Of a stretch of DNA of 64,000 bases, positions 1-12,429 are shown piece by piece (the first letter of the stretch is position 1; every line of letters begins with the position of its first letter). Origin of the DNA: Artocarpus heterophyllus (taxonomy: Eukaryota > Streptophyta > Magnoliopsida > Rosales > Moraceae). The stretch spans positions 9,243,187-9,307,186 of the forward strand of contig CM046335.1 of assembly GCA_025403435.1 (NCBI GenBank). Direction: 5' to 3'. Both the position numbers and the translations under genes were made by a program. The notes beneath the pieces were generated by a model. It was not told where the DNA came from. It saw only the letters and a list, made by a program, of their open reading frames with translations, and searched no databases.

Positions 1-58
1 AAATTTTAATAGAATTAGGGCATAGGAAGGTACAAGAGCAACAGATGCATAACATTAC

Positions 59-3000
59 CTCTGAATAGTTATTGCCAGGAAATCCTCCTAATGCTGTGCT
101 TGGATCAAGCGGACCCTTAAATGCACTCAGACATGTATCGGCAGAAGTGTAATGCTGTACGCAAAAAGGTCAAAGAATCAAACTAATTATTAAACTAAGC
201 AAAAGTCGACCTTTATTTACATACATATATTTATTCTAAACTTCAATGAAACAAAACAAAACAATAATTAGCATGTATGCATAAATATCCTGCAGCAATC
301 AATAGGTTCAGATTATAAAATGGGGCAAAAGTTTTTCAAATTACAAATCAGATACAACAAAAAGTCAACTCAATTATACAAGATAAGCCTTGTTTAAGAA
401 AATAAATAAATGAGAAATCCTTGTATTGATAACCAATCAAGTACAATGGGGCTAAGAGGATAATGTGACCTCTTAAAAAAGAAAAAGAAAAACTGCTAAT
501 CAAGTATCTACCAATAACTGATAATAAAACAATACTAGTATGTGTTATACTCTACAATTTAAAGAGAGAACAGAAAAATTTAACGAGAAGAAAGATAAAC
601 TACAGAAACAATGTCCCATAAAAACAGGATCAACACTTTGGGTAAAATTTCCCATTGATACGTTGCATTTTTCTTTAAAAAAAAAAAACCAAAAAACAAA
701 ACAAAAAAAAACAAGAGGTAAGAAAGTAATATATTTATTATCAAGAGCATAGGAGACAAGTTTTGAACATCTGTTCCATGTAATGAATTCAAGCTTGCTT
801 CCCCATGAAAATGAATAAACACAAAATGAGCCAAAAGAGCGTCCAATAGTTTCAAAACAGCATTTATATAGCAAAAACAAGGCGGCTACACTAAGGCATA
901 CCTGAAAGCAATACTCAGCGTGTTCAACTCCTCCATACATGTCATAGTTTTCAGGGTCCATTTTAAAATACTATCCCAAGAGAAAAAAGGAACAAAAAAA
1001 TGGAATATGTCAATACTTAGGGGGGAAAAGGTAATATTATAGTCTGCGCCAAATTAATTATTTACGAGGGACACAATATAATTTCCAAATCAAGCAGCAC
1101 ATCGAGTAGAAAAGCTTTATCCATAAAAAGCATAGCCACGGCAAATCTTCATTCAAATTACACCACAAGAAATGAAAGAACAAGCAAGGAAACCTGCAGA
1201 ATACTTTGAGTGGCACAGTCCTCGCCGAAAGGCTTCAAGCAAATGTCAGTTAAAGATACCACCGAACCAGAATAATTTGCACGAATTCCATCAACCTATT
1301 AAATTTGAGCAAACAGAACAAACAGGGTATGAGAGAAGTCAGAAGAGGAAAATGGATGGGAGCAAAATCACATGATAACCCGGTTCAATAGGTAGCCAGC
1401 TCATTGAGAAGTAACCCAAGCACTTATACTACCTTCTGTTGTATGTCAAAGAGCAACTGAATATTATCCTCTGTTACAATACTTGGGCGCTTGCCCAGAT
1501 GTGGATCAGGAATCGTCGCTATTATGAGCTGAAAGAAAAGAAAAAACCGGGTAATTACCTCATAAGCTAACATGGATAGAACAGACAATGCCTGAGTGTA
1601 GAAATAATACCGTGACAAAACAAAATTCAACATCCATGTTCCGACAAAACGTGAAAAGGCCTTTATTAATAATAAAAAGAACCTTAAATTACTTGATTTG
1701 TATTTTGATTAACGGTAACACATATAAAGCATGTTTCCCATCAACTTGTAAACATAATTAGTTCTTCAACCAGCCAACAGAAACATTCAAACAACAATGC
1801 ATGTGGCAAACAAGTTCTCCGCCTTCCACGAAACAACATTCATATTAGCAGTTACCTATTGTTAAACACACAGGTCATAGGAAAAGGAAATAATGGTTAA
1901 AATATAATGCTAACACCTCTTCAATCCTGTAGAAGGGAGCAAGATGATTGTCAAAAAATTGTTTCTCTTCAGCTGCCCTACTTCCATGACCTACCCAAAG
2001 CTGCAATGATTAATATGTCAAACCCCCACAAAGATAAATAAGTGATTAACCAAGTAACAGCATTTCACAATGTTCAATTACAAAAATCGAGCCAGTACCA
2101 AGAAGTTTCTTTAAATTTTCAGTGTTACACAAACACAACTTCTATCGAAACCAAATTTCAGTATAAGACTAAACTTTCCAAACATCATATTTAGAATTTG
2201 ATTCAGTCAAAACATTCTTTTGTATCATAAAATTCAAATCGTACTTTTAACTTGACAGGAACCAAGGGAAGGAACCTCAAAAAAGCAAAGTTAGTTTGAA
2301 TAAGAAATTAAGAAGTTTAATTATAACATTTAAGATATGAGGATCCTTATACAATACAAACACACATTTGTTTCATTGCTTGAGTATGTAGTTAACATAA
2401 GCTTCTTTTTTATCTCATACAAGATACCACTGCTTCTTGTTATACTGTGAATGCCTCACCCTACCATATTATATATATATATAAATATATATTAATATAC
2501 TTCGGCATGTGGCAGATATTGTGAGCCAAATTCATAATAATAACTACGAGCCTTGCAAACAATTTTCTTTTAAACAATACCAGATAAATAATGGATGACA
2601 ATATAGTACCTTCTCTGGCCGTGTCTCCACCTCAAAACGAACTAGACCGATACAGAGTACAAGAACAATTGCTAACGAGGAACATAGGACAAGAGTGGGA
2701 TTTCTAGCAACCCAGGTTCCATAAATCCTAATAAAAACAAAATTATTTTAATTATTCAAGGGATGATGAATACAATCTGAGGTGTGGTAGAGTTGCGAAC
2801 CTGAAAAAACTTGACATGTATCCTTGAATAGTGGACAATTGGATCTTGTTTGTACCTTGAGTAACATTCACCTATGATTATCATAATAGGGTTAGGGCCT
2901 AAAAAGAGCTTAAAAAACTTCAAAAATGAACAGAAACACATATTCATAGTAGGAAAAGATGCAAACACATTTTGAGTCAGTTTGTCCCAACTTAGAATAA

Positions 3001-6000
3001 GATAATGCTACATTCAAAAACTCATAGGCCCAAATGCTTATCCTCTCAAAACTTCATCATGCTCCATGGAAATTATTTCCTTTCGCTCTTCAAAAAACAT
3101 AAAAATAAAAAAAAATCCTTTCTTGAGCGTGAATCATAGTAAACTGGTAAGCAAAAGAAACCAAAAAAAAAAAAAAAAAGGCACACACACAAACACCTAA
3201 CCAGTGTCAACGCTTGTAACTGAATATGGTACTGACGTTTTTTTAACGGTCCCTAATACCAATCTAAAGCAATTTACAAAGACATAGAAGCAAGTATATT
3301 ATGCATTCCATCTTTTCTTGATCTTTTCTTCATAGGGAAATGCAAATTACATGCTCCTAATTAAGATCCAAAGTTTTGACTACTAAATAAGCACAAGTGT
3401 TTCAAGAAAATTCACGTTGTATTATCAAATATTAAAGTTGTGATCTAAAGCACCTAAGCATCACAAAAACTTCATAATCAAAATTGTAAGCTAGACATCT
3501 GGAGAACAACAGACAAGACATAGAACTATGCATGGATAAGAGAAAATAAAAAGGGGTTTAAAGGATCAAAAAGAAAATACAGTGTATTCCCATGATGGAA
3601 GCATAGTCCATACCACTATAAGGTTGCAACAGCAAACATATGAAAATTATAAATATATCTGAATTAGAAGGCAACGCCATTGTTCGAAAAATACTAGCTA
3701 AAACTTACCAAATTATGTTGAATGTCATGGCCGAGCATGTCCCAAAGGTATAAAAATATCACATATATTATTAAACAACAAAAAACTCAAATGTACCACT
3801 GCAGTATGGCTTTCATTCTTTTGCATTCTGTCAGAGTCCATTTCATCATGAAGAACATTCAATAACGGTTCCATGCCAGATGAAGGTGTCCTCTCTCTTG
3901 ACCGATGAAACAAAGCCCACCCAAGGAATCCAGATACAAAAAGTATATACAGGATAGTTACCGACAGTTCAATGCATCTGACCTGCAAGAACCAACAAAC
4001 AACTAAAGTTATGAGAACCCATCAAAGGCCTTGAACACACACACCAATATCTATCATAGATAATTAAAACGATTCGCAACATCACTAAAAAAAAAGTACT
4101 GTAGGCTGGTACATGAACCAACGAAAGAGAACCAAAGATAATCAAAAAGACAGAACTTATCTATGTTCCATTAGCTCCTACCTTAAGAGATCCAATTCTG
4201 ATTGAACATGCCTCTTTTTTGGCCGGCGAAGGAGGTTCAGAACTAGAACAAGCAGGAGATAACGGGCAATCACCACAAGAACAACCGAGTGACGTGTCAG
4301 CACATGAATAAACAGACACATTCATCACCTCCATTCCAGATGACTTACGAACATTCGACTTAAAGTTGATAGAATAAGGTGAACCAGGAAAATCCGGGTC
4401 TGCTTTCGTACCAATAAATGCAAACCATTCTGTCAAAATGCAATGGGAAACAAAAACATTAGAATTTAAAAAGAAAATATTTTACCGAGTAGGAAAGACA
4501 TTCTACGCTTCAGACAGGATTTGACAAGCAAACAACCTCTAATTTACAGTAATACACAACCGCAACACAAATTGCTCCAATCAAATAAATAAATAGGAAC
4601 TAACTCTGCATTTCATCCAAGGTTTTAAAAGGCAAAAACGGGAACCGAGGCGTTTTGTCTAATTGACTCGAGACGTAAGCCTCGAGGCGGATTGAGGCGT
4701 AAGCCTCGAATGCAAAATAAAAAAATTCAAAAAGTTGAATAAAATTCATAAATATGCCATAAAACACACACTTAGTTCATCACAAAACCATAAGATACAA
4801 TAAGAAAGTGCATAAAACACATACAATATAATATGTATGCTACTGTTCTTCTAATATGGTTATAATTATATGGCTTTTATAACACATAAGATAACCATTT
4901 TTTTTTTGTTTGAGAAAATGAAATAACTATAGATCTAAATGAATAAAAATCACATTCTGCACTCTTTATATAACTTTCATTTTATATAACATTATAACTT
5001 TTGTATAACACCTACTTCTATAAAATTTACATTACTACAGTTGCTATAAGAGGGGAAAAAAGAAAAAAAAAACCCAACCTACGGTAGAAAATAAAAGAAA
5101 AAAGGGGAAAAAAAAACCTAAGGAGTGAGGGCTGAGGAGGTCAGAATCTGGAGGTGGCTGCTGTCGGTGGGTCGTCATTCTAGTCACTGCTCATAAGGCA
5201 GTGGGCTTGAAAGTTACAGGGGTTGATGATCAAGAAAGGGTCGATGATGAAGGAGGGGGCAGATGATGATGAAGTGTCGAAGAAGATGGTAGACTTAAGG
5301 TTTAAAAATCTATTTGCATATTTTTATCTGATTAAAGCCCGATTTTGATATTGGGTTGACTTTCTTTGAAAGGAAAAAAAAAAAAAGATTGGATTGAAAA
5401 CCGGCTCAAAATAGCCTTCAATTTGAGGCTCACGCCTCATAAGCCTTGAGGCAAAAACGCCTCAAGGCGCACGCCTCAATGAAAAAAGGCGTAAGCCTCG
5501 TTCAAGCCATTCAAGGCGTAAGCCTCGTTCAAGCCATTCAAGGCTTAAGCCTTGAAGCGCTAATCAAGCGCCTCAAACTGAGGCGAGCCTCAAGGCGTAC
5601 GCCTCGAACGCCTTTTTAAACCATGATTTCATCAATTTCAGTAAGCTACTTCGTAATCTTGTTATTCCCTGTTTTCTCTCAGACAATTTTAGTTACCTTC
5701 ACCCTAACTGCTGGACTAGATCTTAATCCTATAACTGTTCGATGGCGACCTTTTGTGATTATACAACAAAGGTTTTGTTTCAAATGTCTCCTGATCTAGA
5801 CAATACATCAGGAGGTGACAAGAACAAACAAACCCTACCACCAAAAAAAAGGCCATGATGCTAAGATGAGAAGTGATAAATTTTAATTGTTGCTTTTCAA
5901 TTTACTATTGTTTCTCTTGCTAGCGTGTTTTTCACACACGAAGTGAAATTGGGATTGCTTAAAAACCAAGAGACAAGTTTTAGATTTAAGTGACACAATA

Positions 6001-8856
6001 ACAAGTAAATTTCATGATGATAAATTTCCCACAGAACAGCAAGTTACCTTTAAAATTTTTAGCACCAGCACCGATAAATTCAATTGCCCGTGTGTTCATA
6101 GTCCCAAACTTTACATCCTTACAGGAGTCGTAAAGCCCTTCACCAAAACTATCACTTACATAATAGTCAATGGCATCTACAGTCAAATTTCCATTGACCT
6201 GAAATGAAATTGAACACAATAAATGATTAGTGAGGTGATTCATGTAACTCATGTAAGACTTGCTACCTTTGAAGCACGAAAAATAAAAAAAGAAGTTAAA
6301 TAAATGAGGTTATTTAACAAGCAGAATACGAAACAAATCATAGGAGAAACTGATTTGGTTTTGCGTCTCAATTGCGAACACACGTCTAATATTATAGGAA
6401 AACTGCTATAAGCTCTCTTGGGGAAAAAAATAACAAACAAACAATCAGTCAATTTTCAGCTCTACTGATACTTGTCGGACCCAAAAAAAGGTGGAAGTGG
6501 AACCAAGACCCATTGAAACCCAAGCAAGCACGAGTGTGAAATACAACCTTCTCAAAAAAAAAAAAAAAAAAAAAAACCAACAACAAAAAACAAACAAACA
6601 AACAATTTTCAGCACTATTGATAGTTGTGGACAAAAAAAAAAGGTGGAACCAAGACCCATGGAAACCCAAACAGGCACAACTGTCAAAAACAGCCTTAAA
6701 TCTCCGCCACACTAAAAGAAATGTATGAACTTGGGGTGTTCATAGATTGGTTTTGGATTTAGATCCCCTAATCCATATAATCCGATCCGTGAACACCCCT
6801 AGTATGAACCTTCATCAGCAGAATGTATTAAACATAAGTCAACGACAAAAAATCAAATGAAATATCTCACAGGATCACCACAGACAAAATAGCAGAAGAA
6901 CTAGTATGCCTGACCGTAGATGTAGAAGTCACATTGATAAATTTGCTCTGATTTGGAGAGCAAGAAAGTTCACAGAAAAGATTTAGGAAATTCCTCAAGC
7001 AAGCCGGACAGCCAACGAGAAATGGAATTGCCTGCAACAAATTGTACTCATTATAAGTTTGGCTATATACAAATGCACCAAGAACTGGGAAACATAGTAG
7101 CAGAAACGAATACAAACACAACTAGCATTACACCTTGTATAAATGCACAGCAGAGAATTCTTCCTCGAGAAAAGCAACAAACTAAAGTGGTTTACAAAAT
7201 AGATCAATTTGACAATAAATTTACAAAGGTTAAAAAGAAAAATCTATTCTAGAAAAATCTTACCAAAATCCTGGCATAAAAATGCATAGCATACCTTGTT
7301 CAACAAAATGTGCTGCTTTAACAATTAAAAAAAATACAAAATACAAAATACAAAATAGAAACTAAAATGTTTTGAATAGAAACGAAGATGTTTTAACAAA
7401 AGCAGCCAAAAATTTAGGCATAGAAAACAATGATATAAGATGATAAGTTGACTGAACTACTGATAAATGTAGAGATCACAAAACAAAGAAGGATTAAATT
7501 AGCATAGCCAAAACACAACATTAACTTTCAAGGTATAGATTAAGCCTTCAATAAGTGGGCAGACTAATGCAAAGAAAATATTAATGAACTGAAGGAAAGC
7601 AAACATACGACAACCTACCCCACAAAAGTCTCTAAACTTAGAAAAAGAAAAACAGACCCGGTAGTAAAATCTGCCTAGAAAAACTGATCACTTAAAGTTC
7701 CATACTACAAAACCTTTATAAGGACATGTCTATAGAAAAAAAAAATGGTAAATGCTATAACAATGTTGTAATCGAATGCATCACAACGAGTCCTTACTTG
7801 CTGAACTTGTGCCCGCAACGTGTCGAACTGGGCCTCCGTGCAACAAACATTCCCACTTATTGTCGGACACAAACTTTGAATTTTCGCAGAAAACAGCACA
7901 TCAGGCTACAGAGGATACAATGTGTTAAAGCACCACTCAATACACAGCAGTTAAGAAAAAATAATAATATTAATAATAATAACAATAAGGAGAGAGTAAG
8001 CTTAAATGTGCATATCACAATAACTAGCCATATATACACCTTAACTGAAGAGGAAGCGTAAGGGCAATTCAGAACTTTCCCATCATCACGTTCTCCACAT
8101 ATATCATACATTGCACAGTATTCTTCATTATGCTTTTCCCTAACAAGACTTCAGACGAAGAACCATATTAACGATTAACATCTTATGACGGAAGATAAAA
8201 GCAAACTCAGCAGCCACATGAGTCCTATAATAGTATTTTGAAATCATGAATATTCAAGTGCGACAAGCAAGAAAAACTCGGTTTCTTTATTAATTCATAT
8301 AACACAACCTGCAAAGTGCAGACTGTAATTCAAGGTGATGGCAGATGAAAAAAAAAATGAAAGAAAGAAGGAAAGAAAGAAATTCTAAACAATAAAAATT
8401 AAAAATTAGAAAAAAGTTCCATTTGCCCAATGCTTAGAAATTATACAAGTTTAAGTTCTGACTAAAGTGGCCTTACCCAAAAGCACTTGAATACCTCTTC
8501 TCTGCACTCAGTAAAGATGCGATCAAAATAACCTACACCATAACCATTAACAAGACGACAATAAGTATTTCTCTTCAAAAACATAAATCAAAAAATTCAA
8601 AAGAGCAACCCTCAACCACCAAACGATTCGGCTATGGTGATAAAATTTTGAAGCCAAATCTGAATTACGTCACTTAATCAAGTAATAAACCCATTCCAAA
8701 ATTACAATTCGAAAAAAGAGAAAAAAAAATTACAAGATGACACAAAAAAAAAAAACCATCAATTCGCTAAGGGTTAAAAGAAAGAATGAAAAAACAAGAC
8801 AGAATTATTACCAGTAAAAGAGAAATGGCGCGAAGGAAGCCCAAGAAGGAACCCAT
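59..8856 (-). CDS. NPC1: NPC1-type intracellular sterol transporter, N-terminal 534 codons (gene continues past base 1)
   Basis: Niemann-Pick C1 family protein, which moves sterols and sphingolipids across late-endosome or vacuole membranes. Fifteen coding exons on the minus strand join in frame with GT-AG introns: 8812-8856, 8495-8532, 8040-8139, 7798-7905, 6915-7031, 6048-6198, 4182-4429, 3797-3982, 2801-2844, 2610-2727, 1917-2000, 1433-1528, 1194-1295, 902-970, 59-154. The start gives a signal peptide (MGSFLGFLRAISLLL, then VILIASLLSA). Next comes the Cys-rich sterol-binding domain with YDICG, CPACLRNFLNLFCELSCSP, NVTS and GCSCGDCP. One membrane segment lies near residues 273-293 (exon 8) and a second near 358-377 (exon 10), followed by the luminal part (RPEK, LWVGHGSRAAEEKQFF, YGGVEHAEYCF). 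The sterol-sensing domain and C-terminal half lie outside the window; plant NPC1 proteins have about 1,280 residues. The donor after exon 5 (ACG|GTCAGG) is weak, but the join matches the family. No disabling change was seen. Confidence 0.93.
4618..5625. mobile_element. hAT-like non-autonomous transposon (MITE) in NPC1 intron 6
   Basis: The 1008-bp element lies between exons 6 and 7 of the NPC1 gene. It is flanked by an exact 8-bp duplication, ATTTCATC (4610-4617 and 5626-5633). Its ends are imperfect inverted repeats: CAAGGTTTTAAAAGGC on the left and the complement of GCCTTTTTAAACCATG on the right. Both subterminal regions (about 4650-4710 and 5424-5615) are full of copies of GAGGCGTAAGCCTC-like half-palindromes. 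These include two tandem 27-bp units at about 5489-5542. The middle is AT-rich with a short G-rich part near 5130-5290 and no meaningful ORF. An 8-bp duplication, CA-GG-type ends and clustered subterminal repeats are typical of hAT elements. The family name is unknown to me. Confidence 0.8.
6491..6715. repeat. Diverged direct repeat with A-rich runs in NPC1 intron 5
   Basis: Two copies of a segment containing CAGC-(T/A)CT-TGATA, a short A-run, then GGTGGAA(GTGGAA)CCAAGACCCATGGAAACCCAA lie at about 6455-6545 and 6608-6695. They are separated by a long poly-A run and a CAAA repeat (6557-6605). This is a local intronic duplication and not a gene, although it produces ORFs on both strands. Confidence 0.5.
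6731..6801. mobile_element. 71-bp hAT-like micro-MITE in NPC1 intron 5
   Basis: Inverted ends TTGGGGTGTTCA (left) and TAGGGGTGTTCA (complement of the right end) bound 71 bp. The element is flanked by the 8-bp direct repeat GTATGAAC (6723-6730 and 6802-6809). The interior has a second inverted pair around GGATTTAGATCC and GATCC. There is no coding capacity. Confidence 0.7.
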
Positions 8857-9241
8857 TTCACCTTGGGCAAAACAGAGCGATGGGAATTTTGGGATTGAGA
8901 ATGTCAGAAGCAGATTTGCGAAACAAAAAGACAGCGACCCAACCAAAAAGAAAAATCAAAAAGAAAAAGAAAAGGGGGAAAAGAAAGAGAAACGGGAAGG
9001 ATTTTAGATGCTTACTAGGAGTGGGTCGGGGTTACTTGTTCACGCAGAAATCGAGCCAAAGAGTCAAATACGATGGGCCATGATTTGATTTCCGCCGATT
9101 AGCTTAACGACATCCGCCGTTGTTAACCGTTGTCGTTTTCTCCTTTTCAGCAAATTACCGACAAAACGACAAATAACTCAGAACCACACGGAGATAGCGA
9201 CACCTCGACACTGACATCTAACGCCTAACGCCGTTAAAAAG

Positions 9242-9550
9242 TCAACACGGACCCACCTGCTCCGTAGTCCTTCTCCCTCCCTTGTGTCGTTTTCTCTCTT
9301 CATGTTTTTTTTTTTCGGAGGAAACGAACACGACTTCGCGCCATTGCCGTACAGTGGAGAAGCAGAATCGTGCAAGTTCGCGCCATTGTCGGTCGAAGAA
9401 AACTCTGAACAAAGGTTTTGAATGTCTCTTTCTTAGGGCTCCAGTTGTGACGCCATCGCCGATCAATTCATCGTCTGTGTCCATTTTGATTTCCGAGGAA
9501 ACAACCATCGTTGAACAGAATCGAGGAGAATCGCAGAGAAGGATCGTCAT
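9242..9550 (-). CDS. Unrecognised 102-codon ORF upstream of NPC1 (possible 5'-leader uORF or small gene)
   Basis: I do not recognise the product. The ORF starts 151 bp downstream (minus sense) of a TATA-like box at 9701-9708. It encodes a mixed, rather basic protein containing MDTDDELIGDGVTTGALRKR. It also has a short internal repeat, DRQWRELARFCFS followed by VRQWREVVFVSS, which corresponds to two copies of the bases around CGCGCCATTG at 9340-9400. It lies 386 bp upstream of the NPC1 start, so it could be part of a long NPC1 5' leader, a separate short transcript, or chance. The DNA is less AT-rich than the surroundings. Confidence 0.2.
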   Translation of the reverse strand: MTILLCDSPRFCSTMVVSSEIKMDTDDELIGDGVTTGALRKRHSKPLFRVFFDRQWRELARFCFSTVRQWREVVFVSSEKKKHEERKRHKGGRRTTEQVGPC

Positions 9551-9700
9551 TTCCCAACCTACGACTGTTGTGTTTCACTTGAAGGAAACTGAAAGCCCTA
9601 ACAGAAGTACAAACTCCTAGAAGAGAATCAGAGAGAGTAAATTGCTCTGCAAGAGCGTGCAGGTGAGGGGACGATGAAAGGTGGTAAGCTTTGCCGCCGG

Positions 9701-9708
9701 CTTTTATA
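9701..9708 (-). promoter_or_regulatory. Putative TATA box (TATAAAAG) for a minus-strand transcript
   Basis: On the minus strand this reads GTATAAAAGCC at the edge between the long AT-rich intergenic DNA (above 9780) and the GC-richer stretch leading to NPC1. It would place a start site near 9670, upstream of the 102-codon ORF and of the NPC1 start at 8856. No other good TATA box was seen closer to NPC1. Confidence 0.35.
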
Positions 9709-9769
9709 CACGGCTCGGACTACGGCGTCACATCTACGCTAACTCCAACGGCTCACTTGAAAATGTATT

Positions 9770-10940
9770 TTTTAGACGTTTTTCTTCCAAAAAAAAAGGA
9801 TAGCCTAATGTTTTTTTATTTCTGTTGAACTATTAAAAAATTATAGAATTTTTTAAAAATTAAAAAAATAGTTTTCTTAGTAATATATTGTTGATAAATA
9901 ACAATATATTCTGGATATGTTTGTTGATTAACATAAATACATTATTTATTAAGTATTGTTTATTAATAATAAATTGATTTATCATTTATATACAAATAAT
10001 TTATTATCAAAAATTGATAAATTATTTAATGAATAAACCCCCAAATTAGTAAATAATAAGCTACAAATCAACACACCATTAATATACTTTAATATATCAT
10101 TAATACATAAAAATGTCAATTTTCTTAATTTTTAAAAACTTCGGCTATTTATTTAGAAAAGATCATTTACTCACAAATTTTTTTTTATTGGAAGAGGTTT
10201 TCTTGACTGTTTTTCTTTAGGGTTTTTTGACGTTTTTCTTTTACATTTTTTTTTCTTCTAAGTACTTGAAAATGTTTTCAAGCGTGGTTCAAGGAATTTT
10301 TTAAGTTTTTCACGTCCAAAATTTTTTTTCTTTTTTTTTACTTTTTCTAAGTTATTATTTTTTTCTTAAAAAAAAGGAAAACAAACAAATAAATAAATAA
10401 TTTTTTAAGATACGACAAGATTTTAACCATTACAGTACATGTATTAAATTATTCAAAAATAGAATATTTTAACAAAACATTATTAAAAGAAACGACGATT
10501 GAAAAATATATTATATACAATAAAATATTTTTCAGCACCTAATAAAAAATTTATTATTTTATTTAAAATATATCTTCAAAGAAAAAAATATATCAGCGAA
10601 ATGTTTTCTTTTTCCTAATCGCTAAATAAAAATTGAGACAGTTCATTTCTAGCCAAATTCCAACCAGTATAAACAAAGTCAGCTCTTTAAATCCATCCCA
10701 TCTAATTCAATATATCATCCAATTTAATCCTTTTAAAATAAAAACAATTGGAATTGGATTGGACCAATCCGTTTTGATTGGATCTTTATATTAGGTTTTG
10801 AAATATGTCCCGTTCTTTTTCATATTATAATTGTTTTGAATCTTTTTGACATGACAACTATCACTAAATCAAATGGCGTGACGTAGGAGGGGTGGCGCTT
10901 GGTTTAGGCGGACATGAATTCTAAAAAGCCTCCAATTTAA
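9770..10940. other. AT-rich intergenic DNA without recognised genes
   Basis: Very AT-rich sequence with many T-runs and A-runs and short TTTATTAA-type repeats around 9880-10060. I see no ORF with family resemblance and no convincing transposon ends before the small MITE at 10944. Confidence 0.6.
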
Positions 10941-10943
10941 TTA

Positions 10944-11061
10944 GGCCCGTTTGTTTCGATACTCGAATCACGATTTGAATCATTTTGTTACAGTATTTTC
11001 TTTTATAAAAATTTAAATCTTTATTCAAATACTCTATTTAAATACTAGAACCAAACGAGCC
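10944..11061. mobile_element. PIF/Harbinger (Tourist)-like MITE, 118 bp
   Basis: Inverted ends GGCCCGTTTGTTTCGATACT (left) and GGCTCGTTTGGTTCTAGTAT (complement of the right end) enclose 118 bp. A TTA trinucleotide flanks both sides (10941-10943 and 11062-11064). The GGCC/TCGTTTG start and 3-bp TTA duplication are typical of Tourist-like MITEs. Confidence 0.6.
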
Positions 11062-11156
11062 TTAAACACCTAACAAACTTGAAACAAGGAAATACATACA
11101 TCTAGAGATATATTTTGTTGGTAGAAACATACTAGATGTATTTATTATGTGATGTT

Positions 11157-11582
11157 TGTAAAACATAAAACGATTTTAACATGCAAAACTATATACATAT
11201 TAAAATCGAAAAACGTAAACGGAAGCGTGTGAAAGATTTTGTACCTCCTGTCATTGCACTGTCTCTCTGGTGTACCGTGATTACCTGCACTTGAGAGCTT
11301 CCAAGTCCTCCAAAAAGCTCAATTGATGGTGTTGGTACTTTAGAGAGTTTTTGGACTTTGGGACCCAAGTTTTGTTCCACAAAAATCTGAACATGAAAAC
11401 TTTTTTTCTGGTTTTCTCTGCTGCTCTCATTTCCTCCCATCAAGGAAATAAATAGCAAGCATAAAAACAGTTACCCAGATTAATTTTAATGGGAAATGAA
11501 TGAGACCACTAATGCATAATTGTTACAAGAATAAATTGGTTTCAATGTTGAAACCTTTGAAATGCCAAATGTAACAGTTACA
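11157..11582 (-). repeat. Copia-1 3' LTR
   Basis: 426 bp, starting TGTAAAACAT and ending AACAGTTACA. It matches 17388-17813 almost base for base. The adjacent interior bases TTCTCCCACTTGG (11583-11595) are the complement of a polypurine tract (CCAAGTGGGAGAA), as expected beside a 3' LTR of a minus-strand element. Confidence 0.93.
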
Positions 11583-11889
11583 TTCTCCCACTTGGTCTCT
11601 ATATTTATCTTTATATCCATTAAACCCAAACTTTCAGGAAACAAATACATGAATCATGGCGATAATTTCTCTAAATTGTGAGTATTATCTTCCATATATT
11701 ACAATGTATTATTTCTCATACTTTATTCCTTATATGGTAACTTAACTTTATGAATAAACCCAATGTTTATTCTTGGTCCTACTATATGTGAATTTTTCTC
11801 TAATAACTTTATGCGCAAAACAAATATGAAAAATCATCACAACTGAATAAGAGTTTTATTAAGACTGTAAATTGTATGTACAAACAAAT

Positions 11890-12429
11890 TTACATTATGG
11901 AACCAAGTCCCATCTGTACAACATGATCCTTAAATGACTTCGATGGCATTCTTTTTGTCAGAGGATATGCGATCATCAATTCAGTGCTTATATGCTCAAT
12001 GACCACTTTATTTTCCTTAATTCGTTCCCTTATGGCTAAGTACTTAATATCGATATGTTTACTTCGACTGCCACTCTTATTATTCTTAGCCATAAAGACA
12101 GCAGCTGAATTGTCACAATATATCCTTAATGTCTTAGACACAAAATCTACAATTCTAAGGCCTGTCATGAAACTCTTCAACCATACACCATGCGAGGTAG
12201 CATCAAAACAAGAAATGAACTCTGCCTCCATCGTGGAAGTAGCAACCAACGTTTGCTTTCCACTCCTCCAAGATACAGCTCCTCTGGCTAGCATGAAAAT
12301 ATAACCTGAAGTTGATTTTCTCGAATCAACACAGCCAGCAAAGTCTGAATCGGAGTAGTCAATTCGTCTATACATAAGCATGTAATCCTTTGTACCTTGA
12401 AGGTACCTCATCACTTTCTTTGCAGCCCT
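11890..12429 (-). pseudogene. Copia-1 RNase H
   Basis: In frame with the RT after the amber codon. It shows the Copia RNase H motifs YSDSDFAGCVDSRKSTSGY, MEAEFISC, YCDNSAAV and SKHIDIKYLAIRERI. It ends a few hundred bases before the 3' LTR. The region 11596-11889 is the untranslated stretch before that LTR. Confidence 0.87.

Noticed and set aside
6445..6715. ORFs on both strands around a poly-A run in an NPC1 intron
   Set aside because: They are created by a duplicated non-coding segment and homopolymer runs inside an intron.
7705..8111. Overlapping ORFs larger than the exons at the NPC1 5' end
   Set aside because: They extend true exons into introns or read the opposite strand. The exon boundaries given join in frame and match the family.
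9282..9620. Plus-strand 112-codon ORF opposite the ORF at 9242-9550
   Set aside because: No recognisable family and no plus-strand promoter. It overlaps the minus-strand frame, which has a TATA box upstream. Chance opening in GC-richer DNA.
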